Shown here: positions 54,283-64,000 of the stretch, in pieces
Layout of the letters: each line of letters starts with the position of its first letter
Numbering within the stretch: position 1 is the first letter of the stretch
Assembly: GCF_000423605.1 (NCBI RefSeq)
Contig: NZ_AUIH01000005.1
Coordinates: forward strand, 1-64,000
DNA: 64,000 bases
Direction of reading: 5' to 3'
From: Saccharospirillum impatiens DSM 12546
GTDB taxonomy: Bacteria > Pseudomonadota > Gammaproteobacteria > Pseudomonadales > Natronospirillaceae
The notes under the pieces: model-generated
Seen by the model: the letters and a program-made list of their open reading frames with translations, nothing else
What the model was told of the DNA's origin: nothing
Databases searched by the model: none
Program-made: the position numbers and the translations under genes

Positions 54283-57200
54283 ATGAAAAGAATGTTAATC
54301 AACGCAACCCAGTCAGAAGAACTGAGGGTTGCCCTGGTCGACGGCCAGAAACTCTACGACCTGGATATAGAAACCGGCTTTCGTGAGCAGAAGAAAGCCA
54401 ACATCTACAAAGGCAAAATCACCCGCGTAGAACCCAGCCTTGAAGCCGCCTTCGTTGATTTCGGTGCCGAACGCCACGGCTTTCTGCCACTGAAGGAAAT
54501 CGCCCGGGAATACTTTGTCGATGCCAATATGTCCTCTCGTGCGAACATTCGCGAGTTGGTCAAAGAAGGCACTGAAGTCATTGTTCAGGTCGATAAGGAA
54601 GAGCGCGGCAACAAGGGTGCCGCCCTGACCACGATGGTCAGCCTGGCTGGCCGCTATCTGGTCTTGATGCCCAACAATCCGCGTGCAGGCGGTATATCCC
54701 GTCGGATCGAAGGCGATGAACGTGCCCAGATTCGGGAAGCCCTGCAGGGTGTCACCATTCCCGATGGTATGGGTTGTATTGTGCGTACTGCGGGTATCGG
54801 CCGCAGCGCCGAAGAATTGCAATGGGATCTGGATTATCTGATACAACTCTGGGATTCCATCAAACAGGCTTCTGAAGGTCGCTCTGCACCCTTCCTGATT
54901 CTGCAGGAAAGCAACGTTATTTTGCGCGCAATCCGTGACTATCTGCGCCAGGATATTGGTGAGGTCCTGATCGACAGTAAAGATGCCTATCAATACGCCC
55001 TGGACTTCGTGCAGAAAGTTATGCCGAACTACCAGAGTAAACTGAAGCTCTATGAAGATCCGGTCCCGCTGTTCAATCGTTACCAGATTGAAGCCCAGAT
55101 CGAAAGTGCCTTTCAGCGCGAAGTAAAACTGCCCAGCGGCGGTTCGATCGTTATTGACCCAACGGAAGCGCTGGTGTCGATCGACATTAACTCCAGTCGT
55201 TCGACCAAGGGCGTTGATATCGAAGAGACGGCTTTTCACACCAACCTGGAAGCGGCCGAAGAAATTGCCCGCCAACTGCGTTTGCGTGATATGGGTGGCC
55301 TGGTGGTCATCGACTTTATCGACATGAACCAGTCCAAGCATCAACGGGAAGTAGAAGCGCGCATCAAGGATGCGACCTCCCCAGACCGCGCCCGCGTTCA
55401 AGTGGGCCGACTGTCGCGTTTTGGACTTTTGGAAATGTCTCGCCAGCGTCTGCGACCTTCCCTGGGCGAAACCAGTGGCATCGTATGCCCTCGCTGTAAC
55501 GGCCACGGCATCATTCGTGACGTAAAATCCCTGTCACTGGCTATTCTGCGTTTGATCGAAGAAGAGTCACTGAAAGAACGTACAGCTCAAATTCGTGCCA
55601 TTGTGCCTTTGACCGTGGCGACCTTCCTGCTGAATGAAAAACGCGAAGCCATATTCGATGTTGAGCGTCGTCAGAAAGTGCACGTTCTGATCGTACCCAA
55701 CACGCAGATGGAGACGCCACACTATGAAGTTGTGCGCCTGCGGGATGACGACGAAACCCTGGTTAACGCCGAGCCCAGCTATGCCCTGAAACTGGAAGAG
55801 AAACCTTCTGAAACCGAAACGGTTCTGGAAGCTCAAACCAAGCCTCAGGAAGCCGCTATTTCAAGTCTGCAGGTCACCCCGCGAGCTCCGGTGCCACCTT
55901 CTGCGCCCGAAGCCAGCGCCGATACGCCAGCGGCCAAACCAGCCCGTGCAGCGGCTGAAACGGCCGTTGAAAAGCAGCGCTCGGAAGGCAAAGGACTCTT
56001 CTCACGTCTGGGCGGCTGGGTTAGCCAGTTGCTGGGGTCTGACGAAGCAGCCAAGAAGCCGGAAAAGCCCGCTACTGAACGCAAGCCTGACAGTCGTTCA
56101 CGTCAACGCGATGACAATCGTGGTAGCCGTCGCAGTCCAAACAGGAACAACCGCAATCGTAATCGTGACGGCGGACGTGAATCGGGTCGTGATACCGCCC
56201 GTGACGGCAATCGTGAAGGTAATCGTGACAACAACCGGGACTCGAACCGTGACGGTGGCGCTTCTCGTGGCGCTGGCCGAAACTCGGGCCGGGGCTCGCG
56301 TGATCGCGATGCTGTTGCGGCGACACCTGATGCAACGGCCAAAGAGACCAAACAGCCAGTTAAAGACCCGGCGCCGTCAACGGAAACCAGTGCTGATTCA
56401 GGTGAGAGCCAGAACGATCGCCGTCCACGCCAGCCACAAATGAAACGCCGTGAAGAGCGGGATGACAGCACCGGACGTGTTCCTCTGGCTGAAGTGGGCA
56501 AGAATCGTCAGGTTCGCGGCATCAGTAAGAATGCCAGCAAGCGACCCAATCCGGAAAAGCCCGGTGAAGTCATCAGCGATATCGAAACAGTGATTGAGAT
56601 GATCAGCACCAAATCTGCTGACGACGCACGTGCTGCTGCCAAAGTCAGAGCCGATGAAGCCGCCGGCTCCAACGAGGTTATTGCTGAAGCCCCGTCAGAA
56701 GCGGAAGCAAAGCCGTCTGATGCCAGCGCAAAACAGGTTGAGTCGGCGGACGCAGGACACAGCGAACCCTCAAAACTGGAAGAGTCGCCCAATCCCCGTG
56801 TTGAACACGAAGTCATCAACACGGAAGACACTGCGGCACCCGCTGACGCCAGTGGTAAAGAAGATCATGCTTCAGCCGAATCTGATTCAGCTCAAAGTAA
56901 ACCGACAGTTGATGCTGAAAAAATGGATGCCAGCGTTGAAGAAAACGTCGAAAGTCCGGCTAGCGTGGCCACCGTTGATGCTGCTGAAGAACCGGTAGCA
57001 GATGAGGCAACAGCAGCGGTGAAATCGGCGCCCGAGTCGTCTGAGGTGCAAGCTCAGGACACCCCTGAGGCACAGGAACCCGAAGGCCAGACCGTCAACC
57101 AGGGTCGGGCTGAGACAGAAGTCATCGCTGAGCCAGGCCAAACGACGACGGAAGAGCCTGCTGCGAATGAATCAGAGCAGGCGCCGGAAGCGGCGGAAAC

Positions 57201-57321
57201 CGAACAACCCGCCGCCGCTGAGGAGGAAGCCGAGGAAGCGCTAGCGAAGCCGGCATCACGTGCACCGAATGATCCGCGTGAAGTCCGTCGACGCAAGATG
57301 GCAGAACAGCAAGACAAGTAA
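54283..57321 (+). CDS. rne: Ribonuclease E
   Basis: The 1012-residue endonuclease and degradosome scaffold has an S1 domain at about 35-125, the 5' sensor and DNase I-like regions, catalytic D301 and D344 (equivalent to D303 and D346 in Escherichia), and the zinc-link C402-PR-C405. After about 520 the protein is disordered: an amphipathic membrane-anchor-like segment ([16 protein letters not shown]), a long Arg/Asp/Asn-repeat RNA-binding region (about 600-680) and an acidic Ala/Glu-rich tail. The frame is open to 54163, but the family start is ATG 54283. It is convergent with murB across a strong terminator. Confidence 0.96.
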   Translation: MKRMLINATQSEELRVALVDGQKLYDLDIETGFREQKKANIYKGKITRVEPSLEAAFVDFGAERHGFLPLKEIAREYFVDANMSSRANIRELVKEGTEVIVQVDKEERGNKGAALTTMVSLAGRYLVLMPNNPRAGGISRRIEGDERAQIREALQGVTIPDGMGCIVRTAGIGRSAEELQWDLDYLIQLWDSIKQASEGRSAPFLILQESNVILRAIRDYLRQDIGEVLIDSKDAYQYALDFVQKVMPNYQSKLKLYEDPVPLFNRYQIEAQIESAFQREVKLPSGGSIVIDPTEALVSIDINSSRSTKGVDIEETAFHTNLEAAEEIARQLRLRDMGGLVVIDFIDMNQSKHQREVEARIKDATSPDRARVQVGRLSRFGLLEMSRQRLRPSLGETSGIVCPRCNGHGIIRDVKSLSLAILRLIEEESLKERTAQIRAIVPLTVATFLLNEKREAIFDVERRQKVHVLIVPNTQMETPHYEVVRLRDDDETLVNAEPSYALKLEEKPSETETVLEAQTKPQEAAISSLQVTPRAPVPPSAPEASADTPAAKPARAAAETAVEKQRSEGKGLFSRLGGWVSQLLGSDEAAKKPEKPATERKPDSRSRQRDDNRGSRRSPNRNNRNRNRDGGRESGRDTARDGNREGNRDNNRDSNRDGGASRGAGRNSGRGSRDRDAVAATPDATAKETKQPVKDPAPSTETSADSGESQNDRRPRQPQMKRREERDDSTGRVPLAEVGKNRQVRGISKNASKRPNPEKPGEVISDIETVIEMISTKSADDARAAAKVRADEAAGSNEVIAEAPSEAEAKPSDASAKQVESADAGHSEPSKLEESPNPRVEHEVINTEDTAAPADASGKEDHASAESDSAQSKPTVDAEKMDASVEENVESPASVATVDAAEEPVADEATAAVKSAPESSEVQAQDTPEAQEPEGQTVNQGRAETEVIAEPGQTTTEEPAANESEQAPEAAETEQPAAAEEEAEEALAKPASRAPNDPREVRRRKMAEQQDK

Positions 57322-57343
57322 CTGTTTCTTTCTTGCACAGTAT

Positions 57344-57371
57344 AAAAAAACCGGCCAAGGCCGGTTTTTTT
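57344..57371. terminator. Bidirectional terminator between rne and murB
   Basis: AAAAAAACCGGCC-AA-GGCCGGTTTTTTT has a strong GC stem flanked by A- and T-runs, so it can stop transcription from both rne and the convergent murB operon. Confidence 0.92.
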
Positions 57372-57443
57372 ATGGGCGATTACCACGACCAGACAATGGG
57401 ATCCGTCAGTGTGCCAGCAAAGCCTTATTGCAATGCATCCGCC

Positions 57444-58457
57444 TCAGGCCCAGAAACGCGGTTCAGGCTCAAGCTCTACCCCGAAGCGCTCCAGAACCGC
57501 GCCTTGAACTAACGCCTGCCAGGCCTGAATCGATGCCGCTGGCGCGCGTTTCGGGTTAACCAACACCAGCGCCTGATGCTCGTAGCACCCAACGCCATCA
57601 ACGTTGCTTTGCCCGCGCAAACCACACTGATCAATCAACCAGCCAGCAGCCAGTTTCCAACCCCCGGGCTGTGCGTAAACCACCAGATTAGGGTGGTTTT
57701 TTACGAGCGCGCTATAAGTTTCGGAAGTAATAACCGGATTCTTAAAAAAACTGCCTGCATTAGGCAGAACCATCGGATCAGGCAGACGTGACTGTCTGAC
57801 TTCGATCACTTTGGCCAGTACGTCCCGGGCATTCAAGTCTGGTAGGTTGGCCAGTTCCTGCAATGGCCCATAGGACAGACGGGGTTGAAACTCCTGGTCG
57901 AGATCCAGTTCAACCGCTGTGATGATGAATCGGTTTTCCTGTTGTTTGAACACGCTGTCCCGATAGCCAAACTCGCAGGCCTCCCGGGTAAACTGTCGCC
58001 ACTGATTTTCTTGCGTGTCATAGGCTTCGACCCGATATAGGCAGTCGGCCAGCTCCACGCCATAAGCGCCGATGTTCTGAACAGGAGCAGCCCCCACTGT
58101 ACCCGGAATCAGCGCCAGGTTTTCAACACCAGAGCCCCCCTGCTCAATAAGATCAACAACGGTTTCATGCCAGGACTCCCCTGCCCCCAAACGCCAGCGC
58201 TGGCGGCTCGAGCCTGAATCGATCCGGGTTTTTCCGCGAATCGAAACTTTGATCGTCAGACCACTGACTTGCTCGTGCATTACCAGGTTACTACCACCAC
58301 CGAGTGCGCGTACGGCCATGTCGTGTTCTTTGGCCCAGCGCACCAGTAGCGGTAAATCACTGGCCTCGTGGAGTTCAGCATACCAGGCGGCCCTTGCAGG
58401 AACGCCCAATGTGTTGTTAAAAGAGAGGTCAAACTGTGGTTGCGGATCAATACTCAT
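57444..58457 (-). CDS. murB: UDP-N-acetylenolpyruvoylglucosamine reductase
   Basis: The 337-residue FAD enzyme of peptidoglycan precursor synthesis is of type I. Signatures are LGGGSNLV, GVENLALIPGTVGAAPVQNIGAYG, and the catalytic Ser in LPNAGSFFKNP. Its ATG overlaps the phosphatase gene stop. Confidence 0.95.
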   Translation of the reverse strand: MSIDPQPQFDLSFNNTLGVPARAAWYAELHEASDLPLLVRWAKEHDMAVRALGGGSNLVMHEQVSGLTIKVSIRGKTRIDSGSSRQRWRLGAGESWHETVVDLIEQGGSGVENLALIPGTVGAAPVQNIGAYGVELADCLYRVEAYDTQENQWRQFTREACEFGYRDSVFKQQENRFIITAVELDLDQEFQPRLSYGPLQELANLPDLNARDVLAKVIEVRQSRLPDPMVLPNAGSFFKNPVITSETYSALVKNHPNLVVYAQPGGWKLAAGWLIDQCGLRGQSNVDGVGCYEHQALVLVNPKRAPAASIQAWQALVQGAVLERFGVELEPEPRFWA

Positions 58458-58948
58458 CGCGTTGCAGACTGCAGTTGCATCAGCAAACCCCGGCTAGCCT
58501 GTTCACACAGATCCAGTACCGTTTCAAAACCATCTTCTCCGCCAAAATAAGGATCGGGAACTTCCCGTTTGTTGGAGCGAGCCGCAAAGTCCAGAAACAA
58601 TGCCAGTGACGCCCTAGGGGACTCGGGTGCCATCGCCTCTAACTGAGTCAGGTTATCAGCGTCCATAGCCAGAATGTAATCAAACCGCAGAAAGTCTTCA
58701 AAGCTAACCTGTCGGGCTCTGAGGTTATCCAGGTCATAACCTCGTTCGCGGGCAGCAGCCCGACTGCGTGGATCGGGTGCCTTGCCGAGGTGGTAGGCCG
58801 CGGTGCCCGCAGAATCAACCTCAACCTGACCGGCCAGTGCGGAGCTAGCCAGTTGAGCCTCAAACACCGCCTGGGCCGTTGGCGACCGGCAAATATTCCC
58901 CAGACAGACAAAAAGAACAGAGGTTTTGGCCTGACGAGGGTGAGTCAT
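58454..58948 (-). CDS. Low-molecular-weight protein tyrosine phosphatase
   Basis: The 164-residue enzyme has active site CLGNICRS (CX5R, residues about 15-22) and the C-terminal acid Asp in EVPDPYFGGEDGFE. Such phosphatases often control polysaccharide export kinases, but here it sits in a murB-kdsB cluster. AGGTTAT lies before the ATG; it overlaps both neighbours. Confidence 0.93.
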   Translation of the reverse strand: MTHPRQAKTSVLFVCLGNICRSPTAQAVFEAQLASSALAGQVEVDSAGTAAYHLGKAPDPRSRAAARERGYDLDNLRARQVSFEDFLRFDYILAMDADNLTQLEAMAPESPRASLALFLDFAARSNKREVPDPYFGGEDGFETVLDLCEQASRGLLMQLQSATR

Positions 58949-59697
58949 ATAACCTCCCTGGCAAACAGGGCACGAACAGCATCCAGGTCGGCTTGAGTAT
59001 CAACGCCCGCCGGGACGGGTTTTGCGGCCTGGTCCGCTACAATAATGGCACCGTTGTCCATAAAACGCAGTTGCTCAAGCTTCTCCAGCCGTTCCAGCAA
59101 GCTTTCAGGCCAGCCAACGAAAGCATCCAGTGCACTTTTGCGGTAGGCATAGAGACCAATGTGTCGTTTCCAGATGTCCCCGGGTGTTGTCTGAGTCGCA
59201 TCCCGATCGTATGGAATACCGGCCCGGCTGAAGTACATTACCTCACCATCCTGACGCTGAATCAGCTTTACCGCGTTGGGATTGGCTACCATGGCCAGAG
59301 TGGTTATCGGTTCGTAAAGAGTGGCAACCTGAGCATTGGGGTTCTGTTCCAGCAAGCGAACGACTTGCAACACATTGTCGACCGGCATCAGTGGTTCATC
59401 GCCCTGTACATTGACGATAATGTCATTGGGTTGCAGCCCGAGGTGTTCCGCAGTCTCCTGCAGCCGATCGGTACCTGACGGGTGGTCAGGCCGGGTCATG
59501 ACCGCCGTAAATCCGGAATCGGAAACAACACGGCGTATGCGCTCATCATCGGTTGCGACAACGACCTGGTCGGCACCGCAGGCCTGCACCGCCATAGCCA
59601 CCCTAACCACCATAGGCCGCCCTTCAATGTCCAACAAGGGTTTGCCCGGCAACCGACTGGAGCTGTATCGGGCGGGTATCATGATTATGGTTGCCAT
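58945..59697 (-). CDS. kdsB: 3-deoxy-manno-octulosonate cytidylyltransferase
   Basis: The 250-residue enzyme activates KDO for lipopolysaccharide core. It has IPARYSSSRLPGKPLLDIEGRPMVVRV at the N-terminus and DEPLMPVDNV. Its ATG lies inside the lpxK end (13-bp overlap). The Trm112-like ycaR that stands between lpxK and kdsB in many relatives is absent. Confidence 0.95.
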   Translation of the reverse strand: MATIIMIPARYSSSRLPGKPLLDIEGRPMVVRVAMAVQACGADQVVVATDDERIRRVVSDSGFTAVMTRPDHPSGTDRLQETAEHLGLQPNDIIVNVQGDEPLMPVDNVLQVVRLLEQNPNAQVATLYEPITTLAMVANPNAVKLIQRQDGEVMYFSRAGIPYDRDATQTTPGDIWKRHIGLYAYRKSALDAFVGWPESLLERLEKLEQLRFMDNGAIIVADQAAKPVPAGVDTQADLDAVRALFAREVI

Positions 59698-60644
59698 CTT
59701 TGCTTACTCCTGAGGGCAGATTCAATGGTGCCCAGCAAGTTGAAGGGCAATTCAGGCCGCAGCCTGACGACATAACAATGCGCTGGCCAGGGTGTCGTCA
59801 GTTTAATGGTATCTTTTTCCGTTAACACCAGTGGCAAGCTTGGGTCTGCCAACCAATCAGACGACACCGGTCGATGATCACCCGGTGATTGGGTTTCCTT
59901 GACGGTGAAGCCCTGGTCCGCCAACTGGCGATAAAAGCCTTCCGGGTAGCCAATACCAGCACAGGCGCGTATCTCACTGGACTTTGGCAGCAAGTCTCCC
60001 TGCGCATTGACCGGCCATTGTGGGTTGAGGGTCAGCACCCCATCGACACGGAGATCGGCTGGCTTTTGGCCCTTTGCAACTCGCCACTGCACAGTTGTTA
60101 ACCGGCTGACAGGCTCACGCAAAGGACCCGCTGGCAACAATCGAGTATTGCCCAGGCCACGTATGCCATCGATCATCACCAGCTCAAAATCTCGTCCCAT
60201 ACGATAATGCTGCAAACCATCATCACTGATCACAGCATCCAGCGAATGCTGGCTGACCAGATAACGCACGGCCCTGTCGCGATCCGGATCGACCACAACA
60301 GGACAGCCCAATTGTTGTGACAGGGCCTTGGGTTCATCGCCGCACTGGCTGGCGTCTGTGTCTGACGTAATGGAGAGTGGGTAATGATGACTGCGACCGC
60401 CGTATCCTCTCGACACGATACCGCAACGCATTCCGCGACTTTGCAAATGGGACACCAGAGCCTGAATGGCGGGAGACTTCCCGGTTCCACCCACGCTGAG
60501 GTTGCCGACCACCAGAACCGGTACGCCATAGTTGCCGGGGTGGCGTTGACGAAACCGGCGTCGGGCAATCGCCCCGACTAGCCAGCTCAGCGGTATCAAC
60601 AACCGGGCCAACCATGTCAGGTGTTGACGATACCAAAAGTTCAT
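59685..60644 (-). CDS. lpxK: Tetraacyldisaccharide 4'-kinase
   Basis: The 319-residue inner-membrane kinase phosphorylates the lipid A precursor. It has one N-terminal hydrophobic segment and the P-loop VGNLSVGGTGKSP (about 47-59), with family DDGLQHYRMGRDFELVMID. The ATG at 60644 overlaps nothing and lies 23 bp downstream of exbD. Confidence 0.94.
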   Translation of the reverse strand: MNFWYRQHLTWLARLLIPLSWLVGAIARRRFRQRHPGNYGVPVLVVGNLSVGGTGKSPAIQALVSHLQSRGMRCGIVSRGYGGRSHHYPLSITSDTDASQCGDEPKALSQQLGCPVVVDPDRDRAVRYLVSQHSLDAVISDDGLQHYRMGRDFELVMIDGIRGLGNTRLLPAGPLREPVSRLTTVQWRVAKGQKPADLRVDGVLTLNPQWPVNAQGDLLPKSSEIRACAGIGYPEGFYRQLADQGFTVKETQSPGDHRPVSSDWLADPSLPLVLTEKDTIKLTTPWPAHCYVVRLRPELPFNLLGTIESALRSKQRWQP

Positions 60645-60667
60645 TTGCTGCTCGCCGGTGCCATCAA

Positions 60668-61087
60668 TCAGGGACTTTCCGGAACCTGGGTGGCGTAACT
60701 GACCCGATAAAAGCCCATTTGACCCACCGCATCCAGAACAAAGACCATCGCCTGATGCGGCGCCTGAGCATCTCCGGTGATAATAACGGTGGTATCCCTG
60801 CTGGCACCGGCCATTTCGGCAAGCGCCTGCTTAAGAGATTCGGTATCCGAGCGCAACAAGGGGGTATTATTCACCGCATACTGGCCCTGTGCGTCGACCT
60901 GAATTTCAATCGGGCGTTCATCCCCGAGCACCGCATCACTGCTGCTTTCCGGCAGATCAATCTGCAACTGAGTTTCGCGGGTAAAAGTGGTGGATACCAT
61001 AAAGAATATCAACAGCAAAAAGACGACATCAATCAGTGGCGTTAAATTGACCTGTACTTCTTCCTGGCGGCTGCGTCTGAATCGCAT
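60668..61087 (-). CDS. exbD: ExbD/TolR family biopolymer transport protein
   Basis: The 139-residue protein has a short cytoplasmic start, one membrane helix with the essential Asp (NLTPLIDVVFLLLIFFMVS) and a periplasmic domain. With the ExbB/MotA-type protein upstream it forms a proton-driven motor. Next to lpxK and comEC, as in Pseudomonas, its energised partner is unknown. Confidence 0.93.
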   Translation of the reverse strand: MRFRRSRQEEVQVNLTPLIDVVFLLLIFFMVSTTFTRETQLQIDLPESSSDAVLGDERPIEIQVDAQGQYAVNNTPLLRSDTESLKQALAEMAGASRDTTVIITGDAQAPHQAMVFVLDAVGQMGFYRVSYATQVPESP

Positions 61088-61099
61088 GGGCGGCTCCCG

Positions 61100-61714
61100 T
61101 CAGCTCGACTTGGCATCGGAATGAATGGCATCTACCAGTTTGGCACTGTCCTGTTCCATGATGATCAGCAGATCATCAACCCGACGGGTCAGCGCCCGGT
61201 GGAATATGACTGCCGGGATCGCCACGCTCAAACCGGCAGCTGTGGTAATCAGTGCCTGGGAGATGCCACCAGCCAGAACACCGGTGTTGCCACTGCCCTG
61301 AACCATGATAGCGGTGAACACTTCAATCATGCCCAGCACCGTACCCAGTAATCCGAGCAGAGGTGCAATGGCGGCTATGGTCCCGAGCGTGCTCAGGAAC
61401 TTTTCCATTTCATGAGCGACATGGTTGCCCGATTCCTGAATGGCATCTTTCATGGCTTCCCGGCCGTGCTTGGATGCGGTCAAACCGGACGACAGAATAT
61501 AACCAAACAGGCTGCCACTTTTCAGTTCCTTGATCTTGCCAGAGTCCAGTTCGTGGTTCTTGATCCACATCCAGACTTTCGGCAATTGATCCTTGGGCAT
61601 AACCTTGGCCACGCGCAACGCCCAGTAACGCTCAACCGTAATGGCGATGGCAATGATGGAACACAAAACGATGGGGACCATCAACCAACCCCCGGCTTTA
61701 ATAATTTCAAACAC
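61100..61714 (-). CDS. exbB: MotA/TolQ/ExbB family proton channel protein
   Basis: The 204-residue protein has three membrane helices and the family core LSTLGTIAAIAPLLGLLGTVLGMIEVF with GNTGVLAGGISQALITTAAGLSVAIPAVI. The start is GTG 61714, with GGAGG 8 bp upstream. It is followed by exbD after 12 bp. Confidence 0.93.
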   Translation of the reverse strand: MFEIIKAGGWLMVPIVLCSIIAIAITVERYWALRVAKVMPKDQLPKVWMWIKNHELDSGKIKELKSGSLFGYILSSGLTASKHGREAMKDAIQESGNHVAHEMEKFLSTLGTIAAIAPLLGLLGTVLGMIEVFTAIMVQGSGNTGVLAGGISQALITTAAGLSVAIPAVIFHRALTRRVDDLLIIMEQDSAKLVDAIHSDAKSS

Positions 61715-61798
61715 TTAGCGTACCTCCATAGACTCCGGCGTAATTTACCATACTGTTTCCGCCAGAACATGGCTTTAAAACAGGTTGTGAAATAATTC

Positions 61799-64000
61799 TC
61801 ATTTAAGCCAGCGTTTTCGATATGCAGATCGATAATCAGCCAGGTGCATCCGCCCCTCATCAACCTTAAGAGTAAAGGTCCCCCGGTCGGCCGTGTTGTG
61901 CAGCACGCGGCCATGGCGCTCGGTATATGCCACCAGATCCGGATTGGGCCAGCGGGGCATGTGTCGGTCTCCCGAACTGACCAGCAGCAACGCGTCCGGA
62001 CTTGCGTCCAGAAAGGCAGTTGCGCTGCTCGTATGACTGCCATGATGACCGACGACGATGGCAGCCGCGGGAAACAGCTCAGGTCGTGCCTGCAATAACC
62101 AGTATTCGACCGTCCTGCTGGCATCACCCGTAATCAGCACGGCGCCCGCGGATGTTGGAATCCACATGACGCAAGAGGTGTCATTGCTGCTGGTCTGCAA
62201 GGCGGACGGAACCGGGATCAATTCAAACGGGAAAGCGCCCTGCCCTTGTTCGGGCCTATGGCAGTTTCGCCAACCAGACCGCCCACTCATAGTGGCCAGT
62301 CGCCTTGGACCTCCGGTTACCCGGATCGCTTTCGGCCATTCCCGGACAGCCCAGTGTGCGCCCCCGGCATGGTCGGTATCGGCATGACTGACCAACAGTC
62401 CGCCGGGGTCTATGGACTCGCGCCGATACCAGGGGGCCAGACGTTGCTGAGCAACGCTCCGACCGTCCTGCCACTGACCGGCCAGATCATAAAGCCAGGT
62501 TTGGTCTGGCCATTGCAACACCATGGCCTGGCCATGCCCTACGTCCAGGAGCGTCATTTGAAAAGCGTCAACGCCAGGCTTGGATGACCCCAGTACCAAT
62601 GCCACCACTGGTATCAATGGCGCAGCCAGCCAGCGTACGGGTCGTTCTACACTCTGGCTTAACAGCCACCAAAGCAGCACCGTCACCAGCAGAATCTGCC
62701 ACCAGGTCCAGGCTGGAGCTGTTTGATGCAGCGGTGACACCTGCTCCAGCGCGCGAAGCGCCAGGGCAATAGTCCACTCGTACCCGCTGACCCAGGCCAA
62801 ATCCGGGAGCAGCAGTATTAACAATGACCACGGCAACAACAGCAATGTCACCAGCGGAATCATCAAAGCGTTGATCAACAGCGACAAAGGGTGCCAGATG
62901 AACCCCATAGCCGCTGTAATCGGGATCATCAGCAACGTCAGTGTCGCTTGCAGCTTGAACGCCAGCCAGACGGTTGAATGATCTCGCTGCGACCAGCGCT
63001 GAGCCAATCGAACGATGATCGCGACCAGCAAAAAACTAAGCCAGGCCCCTGTACTAAGCCAGGCCTGGGGGCGGAACAGAGTAATGGCGACCGCTGCGCA
63101 CGCGAGCACATCCAGCGCGTTAAAACGACGCCCCACGCTCAGAGCGATCAGTGGAATAGCCAGCATGACCCAGGCTCTTACCGCCGGAAACCCAAAGCCC
63201 GTCAAGCTGACAAAAGCACCGCACAATAAAGCCACCCAGACCAACTGGAGATGAAATACTCGATTCAGCGGAATGCCGGGCAATTGCAAAAGAACACGGC
63301 CGAGTATCAATCCCCAGGCTGCGACCATACCGACGTGCATGCCACTGACGACCATCAGGTGCTTTAACTGTGTTTGCTCAAACAGGTCCCCCAGGCTAAC
63401 TGGCAGGCTGGAAGACCAGCCCAGGCTCAGGGCAGACCAGATTGCGTGGGCATCTGACTGCTGAAAATAGGGCTCGGCCCGATTGTGTAACCGAACCGGA
63501 ACGCCCGGCTGTTGGCTGACCTGATGAAGCTCCTGCAGACTTCCCAGCGCATCGATTCGCTCGCTGAAATAATAGCGCGTGGCATTAAACTGACCCGGGA
63601 CCAGATTGCCAACCGGCTTTCTCAGACGAAAGTCACCCTGAATGCAATCGCCCGCCTTCAGGACACGACCGGTATCGGCTGTGAACCGCAGTCTGCGCAA
63701 TTTCAGCGCATTGGGTTGATCGGTCACTGTGCCCACAGCCGACTGATAATCCTCGAACACCCGGGCCGGTTGAGACAGGCAAACGGTCAGCTCAGCGGTG
63801 TCGTGCTGCCAATGCGCGGGCAAGACAAAGCGCGCCTCGTAGTCGAGTCGAAGCAATAAGATCGCAGCGAAGATCACGACCAACATCGCCAGAAAAGGCT
63901 GGCGCCAGGCCACTGCCAAAACGATCACTGCGACAAATCCGCTGGCCCACCCGGGCCCTGTGTAAAACCAGAGTAAGGGCAGGCAAATACTCAGCGCTGC
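61799..64000 (-). CDS. comEC: DNA internalisation protein ComEC/Rec2, 5' end outside the window
   Basis: The frame is open without stop to the right edge, so the start lies beyond 64000; the visible part is 733 codons. It has an OB-fold region, the ComEC membrane domain (about 200-460 of the visible part) and a C-terminal metallo-beta-lactamase-like domain with SHADTDHAGG. ComEC carries single-stranded DNA across the inner membrane in natural transformation. The GTG at 63928 is not the start, since 24 hydrophobic codons (LSICLPLLWFY and following) precede it in frame. Confidence 0.94.
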   Translation of the reverse strand, partial: AALSICLPLLWFYTGPGWASGFVAVIVLAVAWRQPFLAMLVVIFAAILLLRLDYEARFVLPAHWQHDTAELTVCLSQPARVFEDYQSAVGTVTDQPNALKLRRLRFTADTGRVLKAGDCIQGDFRLRKPVGNLVPGQFNATRYYFSERIDALGSLQELHQVSQQPGVPVRLHNRAEPYFQQSDAHAIWSALSLGWSSSLPVSLGDLFEQTQLKHLMVVSGMHVGMVAAWGLILGRVLLQLPGIPLNRVFHLQLVWVALLCGAFVSLTGFGFPAVRAWVMLAIPLIALSVGRRFNALDVLACAAVAITLFRPQAWLSTGAWLSFLLVAIIVRLAQRWSQRDHSTVWLAFKLQATLTLLMIPITAAMGFIWHPLSLLINALMIPLVTLLLLPWSLLILLLPDLAWVSGYEWTIALALRALEQVSPLHQTAPAWTWWQILLVTVLLWWLLSQSVERPVRWLAAPLIPVVALVLGSSKPGVDAFQMTLLDVGHGQAMVLQWPDQTWLYDLAGQWQDGRSVAQQRLAPWYRRESIDPGGLLVSHADTDHAGGAHWAVREWPKAIRVTGGPRRLATMSGRSGWRNCHRPEQGQGAFPFELIPVPSALQTSSNDTSCVMWIPTSAGAVLITGDASRTVEYWLLQARPELFPAAAIVVGHHGSHTSSATAFLDASPDALLLVSSGDRHMPRWPNPDLVAYTERHGRVLHNTADRGTFTLKVDEGRMHLADYRSAYRKRWLK

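Noticed and set aside
54313-55506. 397-codon open frame antisense to rne
   Set aside because: It is the complement of the conserved RNase E catalytic domain, with no ribosome-binding site or protein family features.
56103-56501. 132-codon minus-strand frame in the rne repeat region
   Set aside because: Its Arg/Ser-rich product is a by-product of the Arg-Asp repeat coding on the other strand.
63793-63928. comEC start at GTG 63928
   Set aside because: The frame stays open and hydrophobic to the window edge, so the true start is outside.

Overview
The window looks like the chromosome of a marine-type gammaproteobacterium of the Pseudomonas / Oceanospirillales (Saccharospirillaceae-like) kind. 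The evidence is gene order: rpmF-plsX-fabD-fabG-acpP-fabF-pabC-mltG-tmk-holB-pilZ, rne / murB-ptp-kdsB-lpxK-exbD-exbB-comEC, and etfBA facing the ETF-ubiquinone oxidoreductase gene. Most of the window reads as ordinary core genome. The first ~9.5 kb look acquired. No tRNA, rRNA, CRISPR array or insertion sequence was seen.

Layout. 1-2585: a TerB-N domain membrane protein and ~1 kb of AT-rich, mostly non-coding sequence with a decayed coding remnant and several palindromes. 2586-9484: a complete GC-rich N-ATPase operon (atpDCQRBEFAG), a laterally transferred second type of rotary ATPase. It carries an unannotated 20-codon ORF fused by ATGA overlaps between atpA and atpG. 9533-16675: a divergent redox locus, with TlpA thioredoxin, DUF4266 lipoprotein, DUF3570 outer-membrane protein and ApbE flavin transferase on the minus strand, and DsbD plus a QseB/PmrA-type two-component system on the plus strand. 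Between the two halves are four CTTAA(G/T) boxes spaced exactly 11 bp apart, a strong candidate operator for the adjacent regulator. 16744-21033: a CPA1 and a CPA2 cation/proton antiporter and a possible ribbon-helix-helix protein. 21116-24322: a NarL-type two-component pair and an orphan tyrosine recombinase. 24378-26579: glutathione reductase and a GNAT acetyltransferase.

26684-34209: a type II secretion operon gspE-F-G-H-I-J-K-L-M, without gspC, gspD or gspN, preceded by a hybrid sensor kinase (34344-36515) whose ATP-binding domain looks degenerate. 36728-40429: etfA/etfB and the divergent ETF-QO gene. 40476-42073: DUF1285, TetR and PilZ proteins. 42070-50997: the DNA/cell-wall/fatty-acid cluster, without fabH. 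51129-53708: maf, sppA, rluC. 53775-57321: RNase E with a ~500-nt structured leader. 57444-64000: murB, a low-molecular-weight phosphatase, kdsB, lpxK, exbD, exbB and comEC, which runs off the right edge.

The most novel-looking items are the palindromic control region and coupled micro-ORF of the N-ATPase operon, the 11-bp-phased CTTAAG array controlling the DUF4266/DUF3570/ApbE/DsbD locus, the glycine-cysteine tail of the DUF4266 lipoprotein, and an ApbE reading frame that continues for 19 sensible codons past its TGA stop.
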